DNA of 64,000 nucleotides, taken from positions 248,001 to 312,000 of the forward strand of contig JAXLRU010000003.1 of NCBI GenBank assembly GCA_046330935.1, read 5' to 3'. This document shows positions 51,640-59,367 of the stretch, one piece after another. This DNA comes from JAXLRU01 sp046330935 (lineage in GTDB: Bacteria > Actinomycetota > Actinomycetes > Actinomycetales > Kineosporiaceae). The translations under genes and the position numbers were made by a program. The notes under the pieces were generated by a model that searched no databases, was not told the DNA's origin, and was given only the letters and a program-made list of their open reading frames with translations. Numbering within the stretch: position 1 is the stretch's first letter; every line of letters starts with the position of its first letter.

Positions 51640-53201
51640 CGCAGCTGGGCGGCCAGCTCGGCGAGGTCGCCGCAGGCCTCGCGGCTGGCGTTGGCGCCCG
51701 CCGTCATCTCGGTGCCCGCGCTCGCCGCGGCGTCGGCGGAGCCCGCGATCCGGGCGGCACCCTCGGCGGCCTCGGCGACGCTGCGGTTCATCTCCTGGGT
51801 CGTGGCGGTCTGCTCCTCGACGGCGCCGGCGATGGTGGTCGTGTAGTCGCTGATCCGCGTGATCACGCCCTCGACGCCCTTGAGCGCCTGCGCGGCCTGG
51901 ACCGTCTCGGTCTGGATCGCCAGCACCTGCTGGGACACCTCGTCGGTGGCACGGGCGGTCTCGTGGGCGAGTTCCTTGACCTCGCTGGCGACGACGGCGA
52001 AGCCCTTGCCGGCCTCACCCGCGCGGGCCGCCTCGATGGTGGCGTTGAGCGCGAGCAGGTTGGTCTGCTCGGCGATCGCGGTGATCAGCCGGATCACGTC
52101 GCCGATCTTGGCCGAGGACGCCTCCAGCGTCGCCATCGTCTGGGACGTGGCGCGCACCTGCCCCACGGCGTCGGTGGCCACCTCCGCGGCCTGCCCGGCG
52201 TTGTGCGCGATCTCGCCGATGGAGGCGCCCATCTGCTCCGACCCCGCGGCCACCGTCTGGATGTTGTGCGAGACCTCGCCGACGGCCCCTGCGACGGCGC
52301 CGGCCTGCCCGGCGGACTGCTCGGCGGCGCCGAGCATCTGCACCGAGGTCGCCGACAGCTCCTCGGCGGCCGCGGCCAAGGCACCCGAGCGGTCGTTGAC
52401 CTCACGGATCGTCGCGCCCAGCGCGGCGAGCCCCTCGTCGAGGGCGCGCCCCATGACGCCGATCTCGTCGGCCCGGTCGCCGAAGGCCACGCGCGGCGTG
52501 AGGTCACCGGAGGCGACGGCCTGCAGGGCGCGCACGGCGGTCCCCAGCGGCCGCGAGAGGGAGCGGGCGACGGCGACGGCGAGGGACAGGCCCAGCAGCA
52601 CGGCCAGGGCCAGCGCGGAGCCGACGATCACCCGCCCGCGCGTCACGCTGTCGCGCACGCTCACCCGGGAGGCGGCGGCGGAGGCCTGGTTGATCTCGAC
52701 GAGGGAGTCCACGGCGGCCTTGGCGGCGTCGTGGTCCTTCTTCGCGTCCCCCAGCAGCAGGTCCACGGCCTCGGCGTCGCGGTTGGAGTTGGACAGCGCC
52801 ATCACGCGCTCGTGGACGCTCAGGTAGGAGGCCCAGGAGGCGCGGAAGGAGTCGAAGACCTTGCGTTCCTCCGGCGAGGACACGAGCGGCTCGTAGTCGG
52901 TGGCGAGGCCCGCCACCTGCGTGGCCTTGGTCTGCAGGTCGGCCTCGGCCTGGGCACGCATGGCGTCCGTCTCGGCCACGACATGCCGGTACTCCGCGAT
53001 CCGGTAGTCGGCGATCGCCGCGCGCAGGGCACCGGAGGTGCTCACGCTGGGCAGGGTGTTGTCGGTGACGTCGACCGCCGCGGACTGCACCCGGCCGAGC
53101 GCGACGAGCGCGCTCGCCCCGATGGCCGCGGCCAGCAGGACGACAGCACCCACGGCGGCGAGGATCTTCACCTGTACCCGTAGGCCCACGAACCAGCGCA
53201 T
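51612..53201 (-). CDS. Methyl-accepting chemotaxis protein
   Basis: A 529-residue chemoreceptor: TM1 at about residues 11-31 (ILAAVGAVVLLAAAIGASALVAL), a helical-bundle sensor (DNTLPSVSTSGALRAAIADYRIAEYRHV), TM2 near 188-210, HAMP (RPLGTAVRALQAVASGDLTPRV), and the conserved signalling tip EQTNLLALNATIEAARAGEAGKGFAVVASEVKELAHETARAT. The C-terminus ends at RQLVSAFRV without a CheR/CheB docking pentapeptide. The upstream TCAAGG-N14-GCCGACTC motif (53246-53273) lies 45 nt before the ATG. The signal is unknown. Confidence 0.95.
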   Translation of the reverse strand: MRWFVGLRVQVKILAAVGAVVLLAAAIGASALVALGRVQSAAVDVTDNTLPSVSTSGALRAAIADYRIAEYRHVVAETDAMRAQAEADLQTKATQVAGLATDYEPLVSSPEERKVFDSFRASWASYLSVHERVMALSNSNRDAEAVDLLLGDAKKDHDAAKAAVDSLVEINQASAAASRVSVRDSVTRGRVIVGSALALAVLLGLSLAVAVARSLSRPLGTAVRALQAVASGDLTPRVAFGDRADEIGVMGRALDEGLAALGATIREVNDRSGALAAAAEELSATSVQMLGAAEQSAGQAGAVAGAVGEVSHNIQTVAAGSEQMGASIGEIAHNAGQAAEVATDAVGQVRATSQTMATLEASSAKIGDVIRLITAIAEQTNLLALNATIEAARAGEAGKGFAVVASEVKELAHETARATDEVSQQVLAIQTETVQAAQALKGVEGVITRISDYTTTIAGAVEEQTATTQEMNRSVAEAAEGAARIAGSADAAASAGTEMTAGANASREACGDLAELAAQLRQLVSAFRV

Positions 53202-53245
53202 CCGAACCGACCCCTCGACCCTCGACGGCGACCCCGTTGCCGCTG

Positions 53246-53273
53246 GAGTCGGCCGAACGGAGGGTGGCCTTGA
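53246..53273 (-). promoter_or_regulatory. Sigma-28 (FliA/WhiG-type) promoter candidate for the second chemoreceptor
   Basis: On the minus strand: TCAAGG (53273-53268), 14 bases, GCCGACTC (53253-53246), 45 nt before the ATG at 53201. It matches the motif before the other receptor gene in -35 hexamer, spacing, -10 core and distance to the start. Confidence 0.65.
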
Positions 53274-53311
53274 GGCCGGTGCACGATCATCGCGCCGGAC
53301 GGATCAGCCGC

Positions 53312-54724
53312 TCACCCCCACCACCCCAGCGAACCGGCCCGCCGCAGGTCCAGGGTCACCGGGTACTCCGCGCCCCCCGGCCCCATCAGGGCCTGGGGCG
53401 CGGGCCACGTGGAGGTGTCCACCGGTCCCGGCGTGTGACCGGTCGCCTCGAACCGTGAGCCGCGCCGCGACTCGGCCTCGGCGGCGTTGACGGGGTAGCG
53501 GTCGTAGTTGCGCCCGCCGGGGTGGGTGACGTGGTAGGTGAAACCGCCCAGCGAGGTGTTGTTCCACCGGTCGACGAGGTCGAACACCAGCGGCGAGTGC
53601 ACCCCGATGGTGGGGTGCAGGGCCGAGGGCGGAGCCCACGCCCGGTACCGGACACCGCCGGCGACCCGGCCGCCCGCGCCGCCGCCCGCCCCGGTGGCCC
53701 CCGTGCCCCACCCGGCCCCGGCCACCGGGACGAGCGGGATCGGGACGCCGTTGCAGGTGACGGCGTGGCGTCCCTCCACCAGCCCGGTCGCGGCGATCTG
53801 CACGCGCTCGACGGAGGAGTCGACGTAGCGGGCGGTCCCCCCGAGCCCGACCTCCTCGCCGAGGACGTTCCACGGCTCGATGGCCGAGCGGAGCTCCAGG
53901 TGCACTCCGCCCAGCGTCGTCTCGCCCAGCCGGGGGAAGCGGAACTCCAGGAACGGCTCCAGCCAGGTGTGCTCGAAGGCGATGCCGTGCTCCTGCAGGT
54001 CGGTGACGACGTCGCGCAGGTCGGCCGCGGCGAAGGCGGGCAGGAGGAACCGGTCGTGCAGGCGGGTCCCCCAGCGCACGAGCGGGCCGGAGTACGGGTC
54101 CTCCCAGAACCGTACGAGCAGGGCCCGCACGAGCAGCGCCTGGACCAGGGCCATCCGGGGGTGCGGGGGCATCTCGAACCCGCGCAGCTCCAGCAGGCCG
54201 AGCCGGCCGCGCTCGGAGTCGGGGCTGAACAGCTTGTCGATGCAGAACTCCGACCGGTGGGTGTTGCCCGTGATGTCGGTCAGCAGGTGCCGCAGCAGAC
54301 GGTCGACCAGCCACGGCGGGGTGGGGACGGGCTCGCCGTCGGGGCCGCCGCGCGCGGACAGCCGGTCCAGCTCGCCGAAGGCGATCTCCAGCTCGTAGAG
54401 CGTCTCGTGGCGCCCCTCGTCGACCCGGGGCGACTGGCTGGTCGGGCCGATGAAGCGGCCCGAGAACACGTACGACAGCGCCGGGTGGTGCTGCCAGTAC
54501 GTGACGAGGCTGCGCAGCAGGTCGGGGCGCCGCAGCAGCGGCGAGTCGGCCGCACTCGGACCGCCCAGGGTGAGGTGGTTGCCGCCGCCCGTGCCCGTGT
54601 GGTGTCCGTCGAGGTCGAACTTCTCGGTGCCCAGGCGGGTCGCCTCCGCGTCGGCGTACAGCGCGGTGACGGTCGCCTCCAGCTCGGGCCACGACGTCGA
54701 CGGCGCCACGTTGACCTCGATCAC
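53312..54724 (-). CDS. DUF2126 protein, C-terminal fragment
   Basis: A 470-residue stretch matching the second half of the large transglutaminase/DUF2126 proteins: VIEVNVAPSTSWPELEATVTALYADAEATRLGTEKFDLDGHHTGTGGGNHLTLGG, FSGRFIGPTSQSPRVDEGRHETLYELEIAF, TDITGNTHRSEFCIDKLFSPDSERGRLGLLELRGFEMPPHPRM, FRFPRLGETTLGGVHLELRSAIEPWNVLGEE. Its first possible start (GTG 54724) overlaps the stop of the upstream gene (GTGA). In relatives the sequence PDPGVIEVN runs through without a break. So this is either the rest of one frameshifted gene or a coupled second subunit. Confidence 0.85.
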   Translation of the reverse strand: MIEVNVAPSTSWPELEATVTALYADAEATRLGTEKFDLDGHHTGTGGGNHLTLGGPSAADSPLLRRPDLLRSLVTYWQHHPALSYVFSGRFIGPTSQSPRVDEGRHETLYELEIAFGELDRLSARGGPDGEPVPTPPWLVDRLLRHLLTDITGNTHRSEFCIDKLFSPDSERGRLGLLELRGFEMPPHPRMALVQALLVRALLVRFWEDPYSGPLVRWGTRLHDRFLLPAFAAADLRDVVTDLQEHGIAFEHTWLEPFLEFRFPRLGETTLGGVHLELRSAIEPWNVLGEEVGLGGTARYVDSSVERVQIAATGLVEGRHAVTCNGVPIPLVPVAGAGWGTGATGAGGGAGGRVAGGVRYRAWAPPSALHPTIGVHSPLVFDLVDRWNNTSLGGFTYHVTHPGGRNYDRYPVNAAEAESRRGSRFEATGHTPGPVDTSTWPAPQALMGPGGAEYPVTLDLRRAGSLGWWG

Positions 54725-56913
54725 CCCGGGTCGGGGGTGACGCTCATGGAACGCAGGCGCGGGTCCCCCGGCAGCGGGTACCCCTCGAGCACGACGGGCA
54801 CGCCCGCCTCCGCGGCCGCTCCCTCGACCGCGGCCAGCAGCTCGAGGGCGTGCTCGGCGTGGGTCAGCGGCGGCAGGAACACGAAGACGTGGCCGTCGCG
54901 CTCCTCCACCGCGAGGGCGGTCCGCGGGGACGACGACTGGTCGGCGATGAGCGCCGGCGTCACCCCGCCGAGGGCGCCCGAGGGCGTGGAGGAGGCGACG
55001 GGCAGGCCCGCGGTGGCGCGCAGCGCGGTGCCCGATGCCCAGGACACCCCCGCCGGGCCGCTCGGGCCGTCCGTCTCCGGGTCCGCGCCCGGCAGCGGGT
55101 GGCCTGGCAGCGACCCGCGGGCCTCGAACGGCGAGCGCTCGTGGACGGGCGGGGGCGGCGTCCACGCCACCGAGTCCAGCGGCAGGCGCAGGCCGAGCGG
55201 CGAGGTGCCGGGGGTGAGGAACAGGTGCTTGCGCCGCAGCCGCCAGGCGGCACTCGCCCACCGGGTGTCGTCCTCGGCGCGGAACAGCGGCACCACCCAG
55301 CCCGCGGGCGTGCCCGGATCGGCGTCCAGGGCGTCGACCCGGCCCTTGCGGGACGCCGCGTCGGCGAGGTCGGGGTCGTCGGGGTCGGCGTCGGTCGCGG
55401 GCGCCTCGCCCCAGGGGCGGCGCGCCTCCTGCCAGAGGTCGTGCAGGAGGTCCTCGTAGGCGGGCAGGCACAGGGCCTCGCCGATGCCCAGGCGCGCGGC
55501 GGTCCCGACGGCCACGGCGTGCACGGCCTGCTCGGCCTGCGCCGAGCCGGACGGGACGACGGCGGGCCCCCACGGGGTGTCCAGCAGGGAGCGGTCACGC
55601 CACAGCGGCTCGCCGTCGGTGCGCCAGACGAGGCCGATGGCCCAGCGGGGCAGCGGCTCGCCCGGGTACCACTTGCCCTGGCCGTGGTGCAGGACGCCGC
55701 CGGGGGCCCAGCGCTCGAACAGCCGACCGGCCAGCGAGGCGGCCAGCCGGCGCTTCTGCGGGCCGTCGGCGGCGGTGTTCCACTCCTCCGCCTCCATGTC
55801 GTCGACGGAGACGAACGTGGGCTCCCCGCCCATCGTCAGCCGCACGTCGCCGTCGGCGAGGCGACCGTCCACGGCCCAGCCCACCGCCTGGATCCGGCTC
55901 CACTGCCCGTCGGTGTAGGGGCGGGTGACCCGCGGGTCCTCGTGCACCCGCCGCACGGTGTTGGAGAAGTCGAAGTCGACCTCGCACGGGGACGTCGACC
56001 CGGTGATGGGCGCCGCGGTGGCCGGGTGCGGGGTGGCGGCCAGCGGGATGTGTCCCTCCCCCGCGAACAGGCCGGAGGTGGGGTCGAGGCCGATCCAGCC
56101 GGCGCCGGGCACGTAGACCTCGGTCCAGGCGTGCAGGTCGGTGAAGTCGTGCTCGGGGCCGCCCGGCCCGTCGAGCGGGCGCACGTCGGGTTCGAGCTGC
56201 ACGAGGTAGCCGGAGACGAAGCGCGTGGCCAGCCCCATCTCGCGCAGCACCGAGGCGAGCAGCCAGGCGCTGTCGCGGCAGGAGCCGGACGCCTTCTCCA
56301 GCGTCTCGTCGGGGGTCTGCACCCCCGGTTCCATGCGCACGGTGTAGCCGACGGCGCGGTGCACGCGCTGGTTGACGTCGACGAGGAAGTCGACGGTGCG
56401 CAGCGTGTCGGTGCCCGCGAGGTCGCGGACCGCCGGGGCCCACTCGGCCATCCACTCCCGCAGCACCGGGCCGGGGCCCGACCCGCGGGGGACGGCGGGG
56501 ACGTGCGACGTGCCGGAGACCGGGGCGGGGCGGCCGGGGGCCACCTCGTCGACGGGCCGCAGGTAGGGCTCGAGGTCGGAGCGGACCCCGGCCGGGTAGG
56601 CGAAGGGGACGTGCTGGGCGTAGTCCTCGAGGAAGAAGTCGAACGGGTTGATCACCGTCATGTCGGCGACGAGGTCGACGACGATCTCGAGCTCGGTCAC
56701 GGGTTCGGCGAACACCAGCCGCGCCTGGTGGTTGCCGAACGCGTCCTGCTGCCAGTTCACGAAGTGCCCGCCGGGGCGCACCGTGAGGGAGTAGGCGTCG
56801 ATCGGCGTGCGGCAGTGCGGGGCCGGACGCAGCCGGACGACGTGCGGGTGGACCGTCACGGGGCGGTCGAACCGGTACGTGGTGCGGTGCTCGAGGGCAA
56901 CCCTGATCGTCAC
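54721..56913 (-). CDS. Transglutaminase + DUF2126 protein, N-terminal part (frameshifted)
   Basis: A 730-residue protein. Residues 1-300 are a transglutaminase-like domain (VALEHRTTYRFDRPVTVHPHVVRLRPAPHCRTPI; catalytic Cys in KASGSCRDSAWLLASVLREMGLATRFVSGYL; His in FTDLHAWTEVYVPGAGWIGLDPTSGL). The rest is the first part of DUF2126 (LTMGGEPTFVSVDDMEAEEWNTAADGPQKR, GQGKWYPGEPLPRWAIG, FVFLPPLTHAEHALELLAAVEGAA). It stops at SVTPDPG-stop, exactly where relatives continue VIEVN. One missing base in a G run (about 54724-54728) would restore a single protein of about 1,200 residues. The ribosome-binding site is weak. Confidence 0.88.
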   Translation of the reverse strand: MTIRVALEHRTTYRFDRPVTVHPHVVRLRPAPHCRTPIDAYSLTVRPGGHFVNWQQDAFGNHQARLVFAEPVTELEIVVDLVADMTVINPFDFFLEDYAQHVPFAYPAGVRSDLEPYLRPVDEVAPGRPAPVSGTSHVPAVPRGSGPGPVLREWMAEWAPAVRDLAGTDTLRTVDFLVDVNQRVHRAVGYTVRMEPGVQTPDETLEKASGSCRDSAWLLASVLREMGLATRFVSGYLVQLEPDVRPLDGPGGPEHDFTDLHAWTEVYVPGAGWIGLDPTSGLFAGEGHIPLAATPHPATAAPITGSTSPCEVDFDFSNTVRRVHEDPRVTRPYTDGQWSRIQAVGWAVDGRLADGDVRLTMGGEPTFVSVDDMEAEEWNTAADGPQKRRLAASLAGRLFERWAPGGVLHHGQGKWYPGEPLPRWAIGLVWRTDGEPLWRDRSLLDTPWGPAVVPSGSAQAEQAVHAVAVGTAARLGIGEALCLPAYEDLLHDLWQEARRPWGEAPATDADPDDPDLADAASRKGRVDALDADPGTPAGWVVPLFRAEDDTRWASAAWRLRRKHLFLTPGTSPLGLRLPLDSVAWTPPPPVHERSPFEARGSLPGHPLPGADPETDGPSGPAGVSWASGTALRATAGLPVASSTPSGALGGVTPALIADQSSSPRTALAVEERDGHVFVFLPPLTHAEHALELLAAVEGAAAEAGVPVVLEGYPLPGDPRLRSMSVTPDPG

Positions 56914-56950
56914 GGGTGCACTGTAGGGGGGCCCTGATGCAGGACCGTCC

Positions 56951-56984
56951 CCCCGCCGGTTACGCCTGGGTTACACCGGCGGGG
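56951..56984 (-). terminator. 10-bp perfect hairpin between the phosphate transporter and transglutaminase genes
   Basis: CCCCGCCGGT (56951-56960) and ACCGGCGGGG (56975-56984) are exact complements with a 14-nt loop, 51 bp after the PiT stop on the minus strand. The loop region holds the GGTTAC direct repeats described in findings. Confidence 0.6.
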
Positions 56985-57034
56985 CGGGGGGACGGCTGGT
57001 GCTGCGGGTGCTGCAGGTTGTCGGGCCCTGGGGC

Positions 57035-58198
57035 TCAGGCGGCGGCGACGACCTCGACGGGTCGCGGCGTGGTCTCGACCTGCGCCTCGAGCTCCGCGGT
57101 GACGTCGGAGGCGGTGGTGGTGTGCCGCATCCGGCCGATGATCCACACGGCCAGGCCGACGACGACCCCGCCGACGGTGATCCAGGCGAGGGCCGTGGGC
57201 AGCTGGGTCAGCTTCGCCATGCCGAAGCCCATGGCCGCCGCGGCCGGCAGGGTGACCACCCAGGCGATGGCCATCTCGCCGACGACCTTCCAGTGGGTGG
57301 TGCGCCGGGCCCCGGTGCCGGCACCGACCACCGAGGACGCCGCGGCGTGGGTGGTCGAGATCGGCACCTCGAGGCGGGTGGCGCCGAAGATCGCACTGAC
57401 GGCGCCGAGGTTGGCGGCGACGGCCACGCTCGGCGTGAGCCGCGTGATCTTGAGGCCCATCGTCTCGATGATCCGCCAGCCGCCGTAGATGGTGCCCAGG
57501 GCGATGGCCGAGTAGGCGGCGAGCGCCACCCAGTCGGGCACCGGCAGCGTGCCGCTGCCGTCGGCGACGGTGAGGTAGCCCGAGCCGGCGAGGACCGCGG
57601 CGATGACGCCCATGGTCTTCTGCGCGTCGTTGGCGCCGTGGCCGAAGGACAGCGCGGCGGCCGAGATCAGCTGCAGGCCCTGGAACGGCTTGGCGTCGTC
57701 CTTCCAGCCGGTGGCCTTCTGCAGGCCGCGCACGGCCACGGCGCCGAGGGCGGCGATGGTGAAGGCGACGGCCGGGGAGACGATGATGCCCAGCGCGGTG
57801 GTGGAGACGGTGTTCCAGTTGACGGCGTCGAGGCCGCCGGCCGCGATGCCCGCCCCGAGCAGGCCGCCGATGACGGCGTGGCTCGAGGACGACGGCATGC
57901 CGATGTTCCAGGTGATGTAGTTCCAGGCGATGGCGGCGAGCAGGGCCGAGAAGACCACCGCCACGCTCTCCTGGCCCGGCTTGACGGTCTTGGCGACGGT
58001 GTTGGCCACGCCCGTGCCGACCACGAAGAAGGCGGCGAAGTTGCAGGCGGCGCTGAACCAGACCGCCATGCGGGGCGACATGGCCCGGGTGGCCACGACG
58101 GTGGCGACCGAGTTGGCCGCGTCGTGGAAGCCGTTGGTGAAGTCGAAGAGCAGGGCCAGCGCGACGACACCGATCACGCTGAACAGCAGCAGGTCCAC
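57035..58198 (-). CDS. pit: PiT family low-affinity inorganic phosphate transporter
   Basis: A 387-residue membrane transporter with about ten helices. Both PiT signature repeats are present: ALLFDFTNGFHDAANSVATVVATRAMSPRMAV near the N-terminus and SFGHGANDAQKTMGVIAAVLAGSGYL with GATRLEVPISTTHAAASSVVGAGTGAR in the second half. The start is GTG 58198 with a GGGAGG site (the frame is open further up but without family content). No DUF47/PhoU-like partner gene is next to it; instead an ArsR-type regulator diverges. Confidence 0.94.
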   Translation of the reverse strand: MDLLLFSVIGVVALALLFDFTNGFHDAANSVATVVATRAMSPRMAVWFSAACNFAAFFVVGTGVANTVAKTVKPGQESVAVVFSALLAAIAWNYITWNIGMPSSSSHAVIGGLLGAGIAAGGLDAVNWNTVSTTALGIIVSPAVAFTIAALGAVAVRGLQKATGWKDDAKPFQGLQLISAAALSFGHGANDAQKTMGVIAAVLAGSGYLTVADGSGTLPVPDWVALAAYSAIALGTIYGGWRIIETMGLKITRLTPSVAVAANLGAVSAIFGATRLEVPISTTHAAASSVVGAGTGARRTTHWKVVGEMAIAWVVTLPAAAAMGFGMAKLTQLPTALAWITVGGVVVGLAVWIIGRMRHTTTASDVTAELEAQVETTPRPVEVVAAA

Positions 58199-58369
58199 GG
58201 ACCCTCCCAGGCCGGACGGCGGCCGTGTTCGTGAGGTCCCGACGGGCGTCGGGGCGGCGGCGCACGGCCGTGAGCCGAGGGCAGCATGGCATCGCGCACC
58301 GGTCACATGGAAACAGACGAAAGGCGCAAAAGGGTCATTGGTTCACTTTGTCGTGGGGCCTGGTTATCA

Positions 58370-58385
58370 GGAACTTCAGAGTTCC
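58370..58385 (+). promoter_or_regulatory. Operator-like palindrome at the ArsR-type gene start
   Basis: GGAACT-TCAG-AGTTCC is a perfect 6+4+6 inverted repeat ending 14 bp before the ATG at 58400. A possible promoter, TTCACT-N16-TTATCA (about 58342-58369), lies just before it, so a bound dimer would block transcription start. This would fit autoregulation by the ArsR-type protein. Confidence 0.5.
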
Positions 58386-58399
58386 GTAGAGTCGCGTTC

Positions 58400-59224
58400 A
58401 TGGCGCGCGCCCGCTCGGCGAAGGACGGCAAGGCCGGCCCCAAGGAGTCCCGCAAGGAGGCGGTCCGCGACCAGGGCCCTCCGGCAGGCCCTGCAGGCAC
58501 CGCGGGCACCGTCCCCGACGTGCTCGAGGACGTCGCCTCCCTGCTCGACCGCGTGGCCGTGCTCGAAGCCCGGCTGGAGGTGCTCGAGGCCGGGATCGCC
58601 GTCGCCGCCGACACCGCCGGCGCCGCCGCGCTCGCCGGGCCCGCGGCGTCGGGCGGCCTCGACGGCGCGCCCCACACCCCCGCAGCGCCCGACGCCGCAC
58701 CCCTCGCCGACGGCGTCCCCCTGGCCCTCGCCGACGGCCTGCCCCCCACGCCGCCCGACGGCGTCCCGGTCGCGCAGGGGGACGGGGCCCCCGGCCCGCA
58801 CCTCGACAGCGACCTCGACGACGACGACCCGCCCACGCCGGGCGTGCTGCGCGAGCGCCACGGCAAGACCGGCGGCTTGTGGATCATCGGGGCCGCGCGC
58901 CTGCCGCGGGGGGTCAAGGCCACCTGGAACCACGACGTCGCGACCGCCGACCTGCTCGACCGCGACTGGGCCGGGCAGGCCGACGCGCTGGCCGCCCTCG
59001 CCCACCCGGTGCGGCTGGCCGTCCTGCGGGAGGTCCTGCGGGGGTCGCGCAGCGTCTCGTCCCTGGCCACGCTGCCGGGCGTGGGGACGTCGGGGCAGCT
59101 CTACCACCACATCAAGCCGCTGCTGGCCCGGGGCTGGCTGCGCCAGGACGGCCGCGGCCGCTACGAGGTGCCCGAGTCGCGCGTGCTGCCGCTGCTCACC
59201 CTGATGGCGGCCGTGGCGGGCTGA
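58400..59224 (+). CDS. ArsR-type winged-helix transcriptional regulator with acidic linker
   Basis: A 274-residue protein. The N-terminal 35 residues are basic (ARARSAKDGKAGPKESRKEAVRD), followed by a predicted coiled coil (VLEDVASLLDRVAVLEARLEVLEAG), a long Ala/Pro/Asp-rich linker (about residues 75-155), and an ArsR-like winged helix (ALAALAHPVRLAVLREVLRGSRSVSSLATLPGVGTSGQLYHHIKPLLARGWLRQDGRGRYEVP). No metal-binding Cys pair is seen, so it is probably not a metal sensor. It diverges from pit over a 201-bp gap and ends at a small hairpin. Confidence 0.82.
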   Translation: MARARSAKDGKAGPKESRKEAVRDQGPPAGPAGTAGTVPDVLEDVASLLDRVAVLEARLEVLEAGIAVAADTAGAAALAGPAASGGLDGAPHTPAAPDAAPLADGVPLALADGLPPTPPDGVPVAQGDGAPGPHLDSDLDDDDPPTPGVLRERHGKTGGLWIIGAARLPRGVKATWNHDVATADLLDRDWAGQADALAALAHPVRLAVLREVLRGSRSVSSLATLPGVGTSGQLYHHIKPLLARGWLRQDGRGRYEVPESRVLPLLTLMAAVAG

Positions 59225-59225
59225 A

Positions 59226-59244
59226 CCGTCACGGGTGGTGACGG
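59226..59244 (+). terminator. Short hairpin after the ArsR-type gene
   Basis: CCGTCAC and GTGACGG pair perfectly around GGGTG two bases after the stop codon; a second small hairpin GCCCGGT/ACCGGGC follows directly (59244-59259). Together they may form a weak terminator. Confidence 0.45.
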
Positions 59245-59367
59245 CCCGGTGGACCGGGCGGAGGAACCGCGGCCGCCGGGATCACGTCGGGGGCACGGTC
59301 CGACGATGGGGTGGTGTCAGGCGAACCGGACTTCCCGGTGCGCTCCGCCCCGCCCGGAGGGACGTCC

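Noticed and set aside
48573..53183. A 1,536-codon plus-strand frame
   Set aside because: It crosses the phosphatase gene out of frame and the chemoreceptor in antisense, and is Arg/Gly/Pro-rich throughout.
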